Assembly (NCBI GenBank): GCA_039519185.1
Contig: CM076851.1
Coordinates: 28,272,857-28,336,856 of the forward strand
DNA length: 64,000 nucleotides
Source of the DNA: Astragalus membranaceus
Lineage: Eukaryota; Streptophyta; Magnoliopsida; Fabales; Fabaceae
Direction of reading: 5' to 3'
The notes under the pieces: generated by a model
The model's input: the letters and a program-made list of their open reading frames with translations, nothing else
What the model was told of the DNA's origin: nothing
Database searches by the model: none
Shown: piece by piece, positions 1 to 10,740 of the stretch
Position numbering within the stretch: position 1 is the first letter of the stretch
Layout of the letters: every line of letters begins with the position of its first letter
Program-made: the position numbers and the translations under genes

Positions 1-245
1 TTGGTTTTGTATTTCGGATACCTATTGTAATGTTTAGCTTTATCGTTTAAATAATTTTTATTAACTAATTTTTTAAGACAAATTTTCATCATCTACATTA
101 TTTATATTATTATATTAATTTATTTTTAATTTTTTCAAAGTTATATAATTACTAAATATTTATAAATATTAATTATAATTATTAATAATTAATTTTTACA
201 CATAAAGATTACCTTATAATTAATTAACTAATTAAAAAAAATCAG

Positions 246-415
246 TTATGAAGTCTACACCATAGGTGGCGACTTCATAACTAAGTTTTTCAAAAAAAAT
301 TGCATTTCATGTGGTGAAGTCGCCACTATAGGCCACGACTTCATCACATGAAATGCAATTTTTTTTGAAAAACTTAGTTATGAAGTCGCCACCTATGGTG
401 TAGACTTCATAACTA
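246..415. repeat. Long inverted repeat (foldback)
   Basis: Two arms of about 83 bases are nearly perfect reverse complements around a short spacer near 332. Each arm carries the motif GAAGTCGCCAC and the run CATTTCATGTGGTGAAGTC or its complement. A third, partial copy of the same motif follows at about 416-480. The unit resembles the interior or subterminal part of a DNA transposon, but no terminal inverted repeat with target duplication is visible. The parent element may extend beyond the left edge. The AT-rich stretch 1-240 shows no other feature. Confidence 0.75.
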
Positions 416-572
416 AATTTTTCAAAAAAACATACATTTCATGTGGTGAAGTCGCCACCTATAGGGGAGACTTCACTACTGAAAATAAAATCCATACCTG
501 TTTGGTAAATAATGTAGAAACTATACCGTTTTGGTACATAATGTTCTAAACTATACCTAGTTGGTCGTTTTG

Positions 573-1898
573 CCCTGACATGGCGTCTTAAACTCATTAA
601 ATGACGTGGCATTCACTAATTGAGGTGGCAATTACTAAATGGACATGTCAGCATTTAGTTATTTGAAATTTGAAAAACACAAAACATTAATTACTTAAAA
701 ACATTAAAATAATTAAAATATTTAAATCATTTGAAAAACAAAATTAAAGGACCAGAAATTAACCCTTCTTCTTCCTATCCCAAGTAGGTAGCTCAGTTGG
801 CGAGCTAAGTGATACCGAAGGAGTGCACCAAATGAGTGCAAGAAGGTCTCGGGTTCAAATCCCGAAAACTAACATTCCCCCACCCCCGTTAACATTGTTT
901 ATAAAAAAAACCCTTCTTCCTCACAATTCTGGGTTTCGTTCAACCCTCACACTTCCATTTCGTTCTTCCATTAAAGGGCCAGAAAATAAATGACCAAATT
1001 CGTTCTTCCATTTCATTCAACCCTCACTCTTCCATTTAGTTCTTCATCATCAAGCCACGACAAGGATGGAAGCAATTTGAGTTTCGTATTCAACAAAGAG
1101 AGACCCATTTACGCGAAGAACAAAGATGGAAGCAATTTCTGGGTTTCGTATTCAACCCGTATTCGAGAACGAACAGAAACCCCTTTTGATTCAATCGTTT
1201 TGTTGTTCTTCAATTTCTGGGTTTCGTTTCTTCGTTTCTTCGTTTCTTCAATCGATTTAAATGTTCTAGATTTGGGTTTCATTTCGTTTCTTGGTTTCGT
1301 TTCGTTTCTTCGTTTCTTCAATCAATTTCTTCATTTCGTTTCTTCAATTTCTGTAGGATGAACTGGGTTTGGGATGAACAGATCTGGGTTTGGGATGAAC
1401 AGATCTTCGTTTCTTCAATTTCTTCTGTAGAATCAATTTCTGTAGAGTCAATGGCATGGAAGAAACAATGATGAAAGAGATGAACAGATCTTCGTTTCTT
1501 CAATTTTGTTATGTTTTGGGGAAGAAATAGTTTGATGGTTGTTGTTCTGTTGAATGAGAGAGATCCAGATCTGGGAAAAAAACTCTAAAATGGTTTAGTT
1601 TTAATGTTTTTAGTTTTTTTTGTTTTATCGATTTTAATGTTTTAAGTTTTTGTTTTAATTTTAAAATTTGATGTGTAAATGTAAAGGCACCTCAATTAGT
1701 AAATGCCACGTCATTTAATGAATTTAAGACCTCACGTCAGCAGTTAACTGCCAGCGTGACGTCCATTAACCAAAACTAACGTCAGGGGCCAAAGTGAAAC
1801 GAAAATGAAAGATAAATGCCCAAAACGGATCAAAAAAAAGATAATGGACCAAAGTGAAACCTAGAGCAAAGATAAAGGACCAAAAGTGATATTTAGCC
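573..1898. mobile_element. Mutator-like MITE, left end damaged
   Basis: The right terminal repeat (about 1,700-1,898) ends in TGATATTTAGCC. It matches, through the ACGTCA/TTAACTGCCAGCGTG block and the repeated GGACCAAAGTGAAAC words, the termini of the complete elements at 13,098-14,257, 52,349-53,184 and 59,727-61,154. On the left only the inner part of the terminal repeat survives, from about 573 (ACATGGCGTCTTAAACTCATT). It is joined to unrelated sequence (about 490-570) with ACTATACC words. The interior (940-1,560) is pyrimidine-rich with TTCGTTTCTTC repeats, like a plant 5' leader; the open frames there are low-complexity and I do not call them genes. A SINE sits inside at 774-908. Confidence 0.7.
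774..908 (+). mobile_element. tRNA-derived SINE, family 1
   Basis: The head looks like a tRNA gene with an A box (TAGCTCAGTTGG, about 791) and a B box (GGTTCAAATCC, about 853). There is no paired acceptor stem. A short unrelated tail ending in an A-run follows. AACCCTTCTTC occurs just before (761-771) and just after (909-919), a target site duplication. This fits a SINE rather than a functional tRNA. It is inserted in the MITE at 573-1,898. Confidence 0.7.
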
Positions 1899-2326
1899 TA
1901 TTTTTTATAGTTTTTAATATATGAAAATTTCTGAATTTTTTAATCGAGACCGAGTCAATGCTCATGCAGTTTAATAACGGACCCTTTGGTCCGACCTCTG
2001 ACCCAGTGATTCACTACCCTGACCGAGTCGAATATCGGCCCGATTTATAAAATGATGCACGAAATTAATTTTTTTCACCAAATTAGTTATTGGGGAACGG
2101 CATTCGCGTATTTGAACATCTAAATATTTTTGCGGAATTTAAAACTCTCTTTGGGGTCCCTAAAAAATTGGATTAGGTTGAGGTATAGAGCGTACTACCT
2201 AATGACCCGCACAAATGAGGAGAAATAACTTTTAAAATTTAAATTACGTCAATACCCACTAATTATACTAGTTATCTAGAAGAAAAAACACACTCCTTCT
2301 AAAAAATAAGTAGAAGTATATTACCA

Positions 2327-2451
<125 letters not shown>

Positions 2452-2609
2452 AATTTATCCGTGTGTGATTTTTTTTATTGGAGTGTGTAAATTTATGTAT
2501 CCAATATTTTTATAAGCATATGTAAATCGAATAAAGTAATTGAAAATATTTTTTTGACAATTATTAAAAATATTTTTTTAATTTGTTTCTTTTTTGTCTT
2601 TAGGAAATT

Positions 2610-3960
2610 GGTTTAGTTTTAAATAGGTGCTAAAACCATGTATTACCAGTTTATTATGGAGGGTAGCGAGAGGGTGTTTACCGTCATGTAGCAATCTTCG
2701 AAGAAGACACGTACCGTGTGAAGAGAGGTGTCCAATGTGTGATGATGGGGTTGAAGATTAGAGACACATATTTTTCACGTGCACTCATACAGTAGCTAGC
2801 GATTTGGAGCAAGATTGGCCTTTTTAATGAGGTAAGTCATGAGCTACAAAATAATGCAGATTTTAATAATTGCTTTTTCAAGTTGCTGGATTATTTACCT
2901 TTACATAGTAGGAATGCATTTGCTATGATGATATGGGTTATGTGGAACAGGAGGAATGATAAATTATGGGAGGGTATAGTTATGATGATATCTCTATTAG
3001 TATGGGAGTTGGCCCAGTGGTTAAGGTTTGTCCTTTCCTGGGTCTCGTTGGGAGTCGACTGGGTATGCTTCCCAGTTCGATTCTCGGATGGAGCGAATTT
3101 CCGTTGGCCACCTCGGTAGATTACTGGGGGGGGCAGATTAGTCTTTCGTTGTCAACGTTGGGACACTGCCCGGTTCTAACGGGAGTTGGCCTAGTGGTTA
3201 AGGTTTGTCCTTCCCTGGGTCCCGCTGGGGGTCGACTGGGTATGCTCCCCAGTTCGATTCCCGGATGGAGCGAATTTCCGTTGGCCACCTCAGTAGATTA
3301 CTGGGGGGCAGATTAGTCTTTCGTTGTCAACGTTGGGACACTGCCCGGTTCCAGGGGTCTCCGGGGGCTCGCCCCTTCCCTTCGGCTCACCAAAAAAAAA
3401 TCTCTATTAGTATGGCTATGGATCAATTTGCATGCTTGGGAACAAGCAACAATTCTGTCAGTTACATCTGAGCATAATCACAACGTGGTGCCCACCAGTG
3501 ACTTGCGATGGGTACCTCCAGCAGCAGGGGGTCTTAAATGTAACGCTGACGCGGCGATTTGTGAAGACGAAAATAAGTATGGTATTGGCTTATACGTTAG
3601 AGATGAGAAAGGATTTTATTGAGGCGGCAAAACCATGTGGTTTAATGGGTTTCTGCACCTCAAGAGAGAGAAGTGGTGGGTCTAGTACAAGCTATCAATT
3701 TTTTGATCAAGAAGAATTTAACATCAATAGTTATTGAGTTGGACTGCCTCTCCGTAGTGAATGGCGTGAACAATTATTCCAATCTCAATAATGAAATCGG
3801 TGTTCTTCTTTCTTATTGTAGGACAATCATTGCACAATATCAGCTATGTTAGAAGCCAAACAAATCTCGCTGCTCAGACCGTTACAAGAGCATCAAGATC
3901 ATATTAACTCTCAGTTTCATGAGTTTAGTTCATCCTCTATTACTGACATTAATATAAATG
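2610..3960 (+). pseudogene. Decayed LINE 3' region (zf-RVT and RNase H-like parts)
   Basis: Around 2,650-2,800 the + strand encodes a zf-RVT-like stretch of the type found near the C-terminus of plant LINE reverse transcriptases: WRVARGCLP, then spaced CPMC and H/C residues. After 2,880 there is RNDKLWEG, and after the SINE insertion WVPPAAGGLKCNADAA followed by GIGLYVRD. This is the start of an RNase H fold of the RVT_3 type, in which LKCNxDAA carries the first catalytic Asp. The later RNase H portion (VIELDCLSVVNGVNNYSNLN, about 3,727-3,790) is in another frame. Stops and frameshifts are scattered through it, so this is a relic. The 5' part of the LINE is absent. Confidence 0.65.
3004..3400 (+). 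mobile_element. Dimeric tRNA-derived SINE, family 2
   Basis: Two head-to-tail monomers start at 3,004 and about 3,178. Each has an A box (TGGCCCAGTGG or TGGCCTAGTGG) and a B box (GTTCGATTC). The first stops at CCCGGTTCT and lacks the 3' tail. The second is complete through TTCGGCTCACC and a poly-A run. One target duplication, TCTCTATTAGTATG, brackets the pair (2,991-3,004 and 3,401-3,414), so the dimer probably inserted as one unit into the LINE relic. Confidence 0.85.
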
Positions 3961-4001
3961 AAATACTATGAATTTATTCTGGTAAAAAAAACCACAATGA
4001 A

Positions 4002-4227
4002 CCAACGGGAGTTGGCCCAGTGGTTAAGGTTTGTCCTTCCCTGGGTCCCGCTGGGGGTCGACTGGGTATGCTCCCCAGTTCGATTCCCGGATGGAGCAAA
4101 TTTCCGTTGGCCACCTCGGTAGATTACTGGGGGGCAGATTAGTCTTTCGTTGTCAACGTTGGGACACTGCCCGGTTCCAGGGGTCTCCGGAGGCTCGCCC
4201 CTTCTCTTCGGCTCAAAAAAAAAAAAA
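4002..4227 (+). mobile_element. tRNA-derived SINE, family 2 monomer
   Basis: This is a single complete copy of the same SINE as at 3,004-3,400. It begins CCAACGGGAGTTGG, has the same A and B boxes and the same GC-rich 3' part, and ends in a run of about 14 A. The target duplication ACCACAATGAA is at 3,991-4,001 and 4,228-4,238. Its 5' end (CAACGGGAG) shows that the TAACGGGAG at the dimer junction is a normal SINE start. Confidence 0.88.
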
Positions 4228-4383
4228 ACCACAATGAAAAATGAAGAACGTTAAACGTTGTTGGCTTTTATGGGGTCCAACACATCATGAGAGACAGGAC
4301 TGCTGCTGCTAGTACTACATGCACGCACCTCAATTACTAGCTGGTTAATGTGTTCTCACCGTTCATCACAACCACAGACCATA

Positions 4384-4735
4384 GGGTGTTTTTTCTTTAA
4401 AACAACCCCCCCCTCCCCAAATTGACCAAAAAAAACCCCCACCCTTAAACCCCATACCCCATAATTTGATTTTAACCCAAAAGTACCCCTTTCATTTTTA
4501 CCAAAATCTGATCAGGCCCCACACAAAATTCTAAGATTTTCGGAAATTTTATCAGTTCAAATTTCCGGGATATACCCACTGTTAGGTATTTTCGGAAATT
4601 TCAAATTTTTAACCTTCCAGAAATACCTTTTTTTAACGTATTTCCGGAAAGTTTTATTTTTTATACTTCCGAAAATACCTTATTTTTTATATTTCCGGAA
4701 ATTGTTTTTTTAGCTTTGTTTACCAATATGACTAC
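4384..4735. repeat. Partial foldback element with TTCCGGAAAT motifs
   Basis: C-runs and GTTTTTTCTTTAAAAC at the left are followed by alternating TTCCGGAAAT and ATTTTCGGAAAT words. This is the same word set as in the complete foldback at 49,936-50,983. No right terminus or target duplication is seen, so it appears to be a left-hand fragment. Confidence 0.5.
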
Positions 4736-4740
4736 GACAG

Positions 4741-4938
4741 ATGGCAGAGGCCCCTTTATGGATTTATCGGACAGGTTTTTCGTACTCAAGATATTGTTAC
4801 CCGGAGGGCGACGAGCATGAAATAACTAGTATAATTTATCGGAAACCAGTTTGGGTTAATGGACGTGTGCACTGGTCTGCAATGGATGTCAACAACGACG
4901 ATGACGTCCAAGCCATGATGGCCATTGATAAACTCTAA
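4741..4938 (+). other. Unassigned short open frame
   Basis: A 65-codon frame begins MAEAPLWIYRTGF. All three forward frames are open over much of this stretch, so the true frame, if any, is unclear. It directly follows the foldback fragment at 4,384-4,735 and may be captured or residual transposon sequence. I do not recognise a protein family and assign no function. Confidence 0.2.
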
Positions 4939-5058
4939 TTTAGCGCATTTTTAGAGATACTTTTGGATTACTTTTTAGAGTAAATATTGCTAATTATATA
5001 AATCATTGACGTAGTTTGCTTTTTATTTTGCAGAAAGAAATAAAAGATAAAAATTATA

Positions 5059-5530
5059 GGCTTAATTGCAGTTTTGGTCCCCCTATTATGACCAACTCAC
5101 GATTTTGGTCCCTAAAGTTTTAATTTGGCGATTTTGGTCCCCCTATTTTCCCAATTTGAAAAATCAAGGTCCCCCCACCCCAATTTTGACTCAGTTGACT
5201 GACTTATCCTACGTGGCAGCCCACGTGGACTGCCACGTAGGCACACCCCCCCCACCCCACCCCCCACCCACCCCACCCCCACCCCACCCACCCCCCACCC
5301 CACCCCCCCCCCCCACCCCACCCCCCACCCCACCCACCCCTCCACTGTTTGTCTTCCCCACCCCAACCCCCCCACCACCGACCCACCCACCCCACCCCAA
5401 CCCCCCCCACCACCTGATCCCCACCCCAACCCCCCCCCCCCACCACCGATCCCCACCCCCACCCTCCACTGTTCCCCTTCGCCCCTCCCACCCCACACCC
5501 CACCCCCACCCCCTTCACCGGATCTGCGAG

Positions 5531-5563
<33 letters not shown>

Positions 5564-6314
5564 GCGACGGTGAGCGAGAGAGAGCGACGGTGAGCGAGAG
5601 AGAGCGATGGTGAGCGAGAGAGAGGGAAAGCTAGGGGGGAGGGGAGAGACGGTGAGCAAGAGAGAGAGGGAAATCGAGGGGGGAGGTGCGAAGGGGAGGG
5701 GGTGCGAAGGGGAGGAGGGGCGAAGGGGAGGAGAGGCGAAGGGGAGGAGGGAGGTGCGAAGGGGAGGGGGTGCGAAGGGGAGGAGAGGCGAAGGGGAGGG
5801 GGAGGTGCGAAGGGGAGGGGGGCGAAGGGGAGGGGGTGCGAAGGGGAGGAGAGGCGAAGGGGAGGGGGAGGTGCGAAGGGGAGGGGGGCGAAGGGGAGGG
5901 GGGCGAAGGGGAGGGGGGAGGTGCGAAGGGGAGGGGAACAGTGGAGGGGGAGGGGACGGGGGGGGGGTTCACGGTGGGGATGGGGGGTTCACGGTGGGGG
6001 TGGGGGTGGGGTGTGGGGGGGGTTGGGGTGGGGAAGACAAACAGTGGGCTGCCTACAGTGGGGGGGTGGGGGTGGGGGTGGGTGGGGTGGGGGGTGGGGT
6101 GGGTGGGGGGGGGTGGGGTGGGGGGGGTGTGCCTACGTGGCAGTCCACGTGGGCTGCCACGTAGGATAAGTCAGTCAACTGAGTCAAAATTGGGGTGGGG
6201 GGACCTTGATTTTTCAAATTGGGAAAATAGGGGGACCAAAATCGCCAAATTAAAACTTTAGGGACCAAAATCGTGAGTTGGTCATAATAGGGGGACCAAA
6301 ACTGCAATTAAGCC
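5059..6314. mobile_element. Mutator-like MITE with C/G-skewed interior
   Basis: Terminal inverted repeats of about 190 bases begin GGCTTAATTGCAGTTTTGG at 5,059 and end with the reverse complement at 6,314. The flanking 9-base AAAATTATA (5,050-5,058 and 6,315-6,323) is a perfect target duplication, the size produced by Mutator-superfamily elements. The left interior (5,240-5,520) is almost pure C with A or T. The right interior (5,620-6,140) is almost pure G with A or T and contains GGTGCGAAGGGGAGG-type tandem repeats. No transposase is encoded. The many long open frames inside come from low complexity and are not genes. Confidence 0.9.

Positions 6315-6317
<3 letters not shown>

Positions 6318-6377
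<60 letters not shown>
6318..6377. repeat. (AT)n microsatellite
   Basis: About 28 AT dinucleotides directly follow the target duplication of the MITE. A second short TA run is at 6,461-6,478, before the foldback element. Confidence 0.9.
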
Positions 6378-6380
<3 letters not shown>

Positions 6381-6461
6381 GTGGGCTGAAAATTTTAATG
6401 AAGTCCAAGCCCAACAACAAAAGGCCCATACTTTAATTGAAAGGAAAGTTCATTTTGGTAT
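6377..6461 (+). repeat. ~85-bp direct repeat, left copy
   Basis: The segment beginning ATGTGGGCTGAAAATTTT and ending AGTTCATTTTGGTA recurs essentially unchanged at about 10,741-10,823. Between the copies lie two foldback elements and a broken LTR element. Confidence 0.9.
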
Positions 6462-6478
6462 ATATATATATATATATA

Positions 6479-7592
6479 GGGTTTTTTTTTATGTACCCCC
6501 ATCATCTCCCTATTTACCCCCACATAAAAGTGAAACCCGAAAATACCCCTGCCCAATTTTTAATTCGCTCGGATTTACCTCCATTTGAGGTAAATCCGCT
6601 TTGTTATTTTTAAAGTCGGATTTACCTCATATGGGGGTGCCCAATAGGTAAATCCGATTTCAAAAATAACAAAGCGGATTTACCTTAGCTGGAGGTAAAT
6701 CCGCTTTGTTATTTTGGAAATCGGATTTACCTAGTGGGTACATAAATCCGATTTCCCTAAAAAAAGAGAAAATCGGATTTATCCCACCTAAGGTAAATCC
6801 GATTTCCCTAAAAAAAGAAAATCGGATTTATCCCACCTAAGGTAAATCCGATTTTGTTATTAAAAAAATTGTTTTTTATTTAATTTTTTAAAAAAGGTTA
6901 TAAAATACTACTAAAAATCCGTTAAACAGCCAAAACTAATCCAAAAATTATGAAAACACCACTAAAAATCTAATAAAACCAAAATAAAGTTATGCAAATT
7001 TTTTCAGATTTTTTGGAGATTATGAAAAATTTAAAAAATTAATAAAAAATAGTAAACGATGGAATTTGGGATTTTGAGGTCCCTAGTCCTGAAAGAAGTC
7101 ACTTCTTGAGGAGTATTGATCCTTGATATTTTTCGGATTTAAAAATGTGGTTTCATTACAATTTGAGTAGGTTGCCCGAAAACTGATTTTTTAGCCTAAA
7201 TTATTCTCCCGACGTACAATATCGTCACGTGTTAACGAACTACACACTAAACAGAACCCAAAGACGGTCGAAATTTGTTTTTAAAATTTTAACTGATTTA
7301 TTTATTTATTAATTGGGTTAACAAAGCGGATTTACCCCCACATAAGGTAAATCCGCTTTGGTTATTTTTAAAAGCGGATTTACCTTATATGATGGGGTAG
7401 ATCCGCTTTTAAAAATAACAAATCGGATTTACCCCCACTTAAGGTAAATCCGATTTGTTATTTTTAAAAGCGGATCTACCCATCTTAAATAAATCCGATT
7501 TAATTTTTTTAAAATTTTTAGTGGAAATCGGATTTACCTAAATCCGATTTCCAAAAAAAAAAATGAAATCAGGATACGTTCGGGATTTTTAA
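6479..7592. mobile_element. Foldback element (GTACCCCC family), copy 1, right end lost
   Basis: It starts GGGTTTTTTTTTTATGTACCC. The interior is a lattice of CGGATTTACC and its complement GGTAAATCCG, each flanked by TTTGTTATTTTT or its complement, so many nested hairpins are possible. It is collinear with the complete copy at 9,503-10,730, including the non-repetitive core at about 6,890-7,300. After GGGATTTTTAAT at 7,592 the sequence departs from copy 2, so about 140 bases of the right end are missing. No coding sequence is seen. Confidence 0.75.
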
Positions 7593-7960
7593 TAGAATAA
7601 AAATAGAATAAATAATGGCCCTGTGGGCTATTCTGGAAAATAGAATAAAGGCCCTGTGGGCTATTCTGGAAAATAGAATAAATAATGGCCCTGTGTTGAA
7701 ACATTCCGTAAGTAGTTAATACGGTCCAAATAAAAATAGAATAAAAAAAGGCCAAATATTGAAAAGTGCTGAGGAAAGGTCTTTTGGAAAAAAAGTGCAA
7801 AATGCATCAACTGGTCCCAATAGCTTCAACTTTCAAGTTTGCATCAATCCCATGACCTCTTCCTAAAGCAGCTATTGGCTATTATTTTTTTAAAATATTT
7901 TGCTTCATCTTTATTTTCTCAAAAAATTAATAAATAATGGCCCTGTGGGCTATTCTGGTG
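7593..7960. repeat. Short direct repeats (GGCCCTGTGGGCTATTCTGG)
   Basis: The word GGCCCTGTGGGCTATTCTGG, usually preceded by AATAGAATAAATAAT or AATAGAATAAA, occurs at about 7,617, 7,651 and 7,935, with a shortened copy at about 7,687. It fills the junction where foldback copy 1 is broken. The stretch 7,961-8,194 shows nothing I can name. Confidence 0.7.
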
Positions 7961-8194
7961 CACCATGATTCTCACGCACTTGGATGGTCCCTCCCCTTCA
8001 AGTTCTCTATCTAACTCATCACATGATTGATTTTATTAAGTATATCAATTTGTACTTTCTTTTTTCTTGATAGAATCACTTTTTATTTCTTGTAACTTGT
8101 AATTAATACTTGGTGTTTAAACCAAAATAAATTATCTCAAATTACTTGATGTTTTACACTCTCAATGTAATAGTAATTTGTTGTCTATTATAAT

Positions 8195-8538
8195 TGTTCT
8201 GGACTGGACAAAGAGACTCATTCAGTATTTAGACATAGATTGGTCCGATCACTTTGATTCATATCCACCATATGCAAGCCCAATTGTGGTTATCACACTT
8301 GGATGGGTCAGATCAACTTTATCAATCTGACGGCTCACAACAGACACGAATTCCTATAAATACCAGCTCACATTGCCATAACAAGGTAGATTCTCATTCC
8401 TAGCAAAATCACTCATCTATTCTCAATACTGAGTCGGAGTGGCTTCGCAGGTACCCCTCCCGGGATCGCACTAACCTCCGGGCAGGTAGCAGGTGACCTA
8501 CCAACTGCAGTCTACCCAACACTGCAAGGTACAGAACA
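8195..8538 (+). mobile_element. LTR of a Tat-like Ty3/gypsy element (divergent copy)
   Basis: It begins TGTTCTGGACTGG and ends TACAGAACA immediately before the primer-binding site. It shares length (344 versus 346 bases) and layout with the LTR at 44,675-45,020: a TATAAATA box (about 8,354), then GTCGGAGTGGCTTCGCAGGT and a GC-rich 3' part. No second LTR is present, so the element is truncated. The 5' boundary rests on similarity to the other copies. Confidence 0.65.
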
Positions 8539-8557
8539 TTGGCGACCACAGTGGGAG
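8539..8557 (+). other. LTR-retrotransposon primer-binding site
   Basis: TTGGCGACCACAGTGGGAG directly follows the LTR end. The same string follows the LTR at 45,020 and, with one base changed, at 61,919. The TGG start complements a tRNA CCA end; I did not identify the tRNA. Confidence 0.7.
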
Positions 8558-8608
8558 ATATCTATCTTTCACACCATCTCTACTCTTTAAACTTTCTCCT
8601 GCCTTCCC

Positions 8609-9338
8609 ATGGCACCTAGAGGTAGACCCCGAGTCCAAAGCATTGCCGCTCCGCAACCCCAGCCAGAGGGCACTCTCGAAGGCCTTGCTGCTTCCACGCC
8701 AAACCAAGACATTCAGGTCCCGGCACCTTAGCCAGCCTCTATCCAGATCCCCGTCCAACCCGGGGATGCGGCGACCATCCGCCAGCTCTTGGACCTGCTG
8801 TGCAACCGCACCCAGACTATGTTGCAGCAAGAAGCGCGCCTCAGGCAGATAGAGAGGCGAATGACAGCCATGCCTGAGCAACCCCATCCTCGCTGGAACA
8901 CCACTTCCCCAAGGACAATGAGCTTCAGGCGCCGCAGATCTCCACACAAGCGTCATCACAATCATCGCTCTCCACCTTGATGGAAGCGAGCTCGCCACTC
9001 TCCTCCTCGACGCAGCAGGCACCAAGGATCAGATTCACCTCCAAGCACCCCTCCAACCTCGCCTGACAGTACATACTGGCCTGAGGAGTCTCTCCCCAGG
9101 TCCTCATTGCTTGCAACCTCCAATTCTCGCGAGAGGTCGCGGAGCCGAGCCAAGACCCATAAGAGGCATCGCCAAAGATCAACCTCGAGGAGATCTCCAG
9201 CCCGACGTGACCGTCGAGATATAGATCTCGGGGACTGGTCACCTCACAACTCACGATGGACCTCCAATGAAGGACCCTTCACTAGGAAGGTTGACGACTG
9301 CCCAATTCCGAGGACCTTAGAGAAGCTCCCAGCCCTCA
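8609..9338 (+). pseudogene. Broken gag of the Tat-like element
   Basis: The frame begins MAPRGRPRVQS, reaches a stop at about 8,730, continues with QLLDLLCNRTQTMLQQEARL, and is stopped again near 8,978. It then continues in another frame through an Arg/Ser-rich stretch (about 8,980-9,240) to GPFTRKVDDCPIPRTLEKLP. That end corresponds to GPFTSKIDYFPVPKHLEKPP in the gag at 62,336-63,007. All of the gag core and the whole pol region are missing after about 9,338. It is not functional. Confidence 0.6.
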
Positions 9339-9502
9339 AATGTTTGCTTAACAAACTTATTATTATTGTAAGATATTTACATTTCTTTGCTCATGAGTAC
9401 TTATAGAGAAGTTTTTCCAAAATAAGGTGGGTTTAGGTCTATTGAGTTTGATGTTTGAAGTTCTCATCCTCTCAATTTTGTGGTCGGGAAGTATATTTCA
9501 AA

Positions 9503-10730
9503 GGCCTTTTTTTTTGTACCCCCATCAACTCCCATCTACCCCCATCAAATTGCTAAAACCCGAAAATACCCCTGCCCAACTTACAATTCGCTCGGATTTA
9601 CCTTCATCTAAGGTAAATCCGCTTTGTTATTTTTAAAGTCGGATTTACCTCAGATGGGGGTAAATCCGATTTCAAAAATAACAAAGCGGATTTACCTTAG
9701 CTGAAGGTAAATCCGCTTTGTTATTTTGGAAATCGGATTTACCTGGTGGGCACATAAATCCGATTTCCCTAAAAAAAGAGAAAATCGGATTTATCCCACC
9801 TAAGGTAAATCCGATTTCCCTAAAAAAAGAAAATCGGATTTATCCCACCTAAGGTAAATCCGATTTTGTTATTAAAAAAATTGTTTTTTATTTAATTTTT
9901 TAAAAAAGGTTATAAAATGCTACTAAAAATCCGTTAAACAGCCAAAACTAATCCAAAAATTATAAAAACACCACTAAAAATCTAATAAAACCAAAATAAG
10001 GTTATGCAAATTTTTTCAGATTTTTTGGAGATTATGAAAAATTAAAAAAATTAATATAAAATAGTAAACGATGGAATTTGGGATTTTGAGGTCCCCAGTC
10101 CTAAAAGAAGTCCCTTCTTGAGGAGTATTGATCCTTGATATTTTTCCGATTTAAAGAATGTGGTTTCATTACAATTTGAGTAGGTTGCCCGAAAACTGAT
10201 TTTTTAGCCTAAATTATTCTCCCGACGTACAATATCGTCACGTGTTAACGAACCACACACTAAACAGAACCAACAGACGGTCGAAATTTGTATCTAAAAT
10301 TTTAACTGAGTTATTTATTAATTAGGTTAACAAAGCGGATTTACCCCCACATAAGGTAAATCCGCTTTGGTTATTTTTAAAAGCGGATTTACCTTATATG
10401 GGGGTAGATCCGCTTTTAAAAATAACAAATCGGATTTACCCCCAATTAAGGTAAATCCGATTTGTTATTTTTCAAAGCGGATCTACCCCATCTTAAATAA
10501 ATCCGATTTTATTTTTTTAAATTTTTTAGTGGAAATCGGATTTACCTAAATCCGATTTAAATTTTTTAAATTTTTTAGTGGAAATCGGATTTACCTAAAT
10601 CCGATTTCCAAAAAAGAAAATTGAAATCAGGATACGTTCGGGATTTTTAATTTTTGTGAAGGGCAATTGCGTCTTTTTACAGGGTCGATGGGGGTAGATA
10701 GGGAGGTGGTGGGGGTACAAAAAAAAACCC
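9503..10730. mobile_element. Foldback element (GTACCCCC family), copy 2, complete
   Basis: The left end has GGCCTTTTTTTTTGTACCCC and the right end GGGGGTACAAAAAAAAACCC, forming terminal inverted repeats of about 40 bases including the CCCCCATC/GATGGGGG words. The interior consists of alternating CGGATTTACC and GGTAAATCCG palindromes on both flanks of a core of about 400 bases. Towards the right a 50-base subrepeat (TTTTTTAGTGGAAATCGG) is duplicated compared with copy 1. A target duplication is not convincing. The class is uncertain; a non-autonomous DNA transposon is most likely. Confidence 0.75.
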
Positions 10731-10740
10731 ATATATATAT

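Noticed and set aside
785..870. tRNA gene
   Set aside because: A and B boxes are present but no acceptor stem pairs, an A-rich tail follows and AACCCTTCTTC target duplications flank it; it is a SINE.
5066..6261. Several 110-190 codon Gly- or Pro-rich open frames on both strands
   Set aside because: They lie wholly within a C/G-skewed MITE with clear ends; overlapping open frames on both strands come from composition, not selection.
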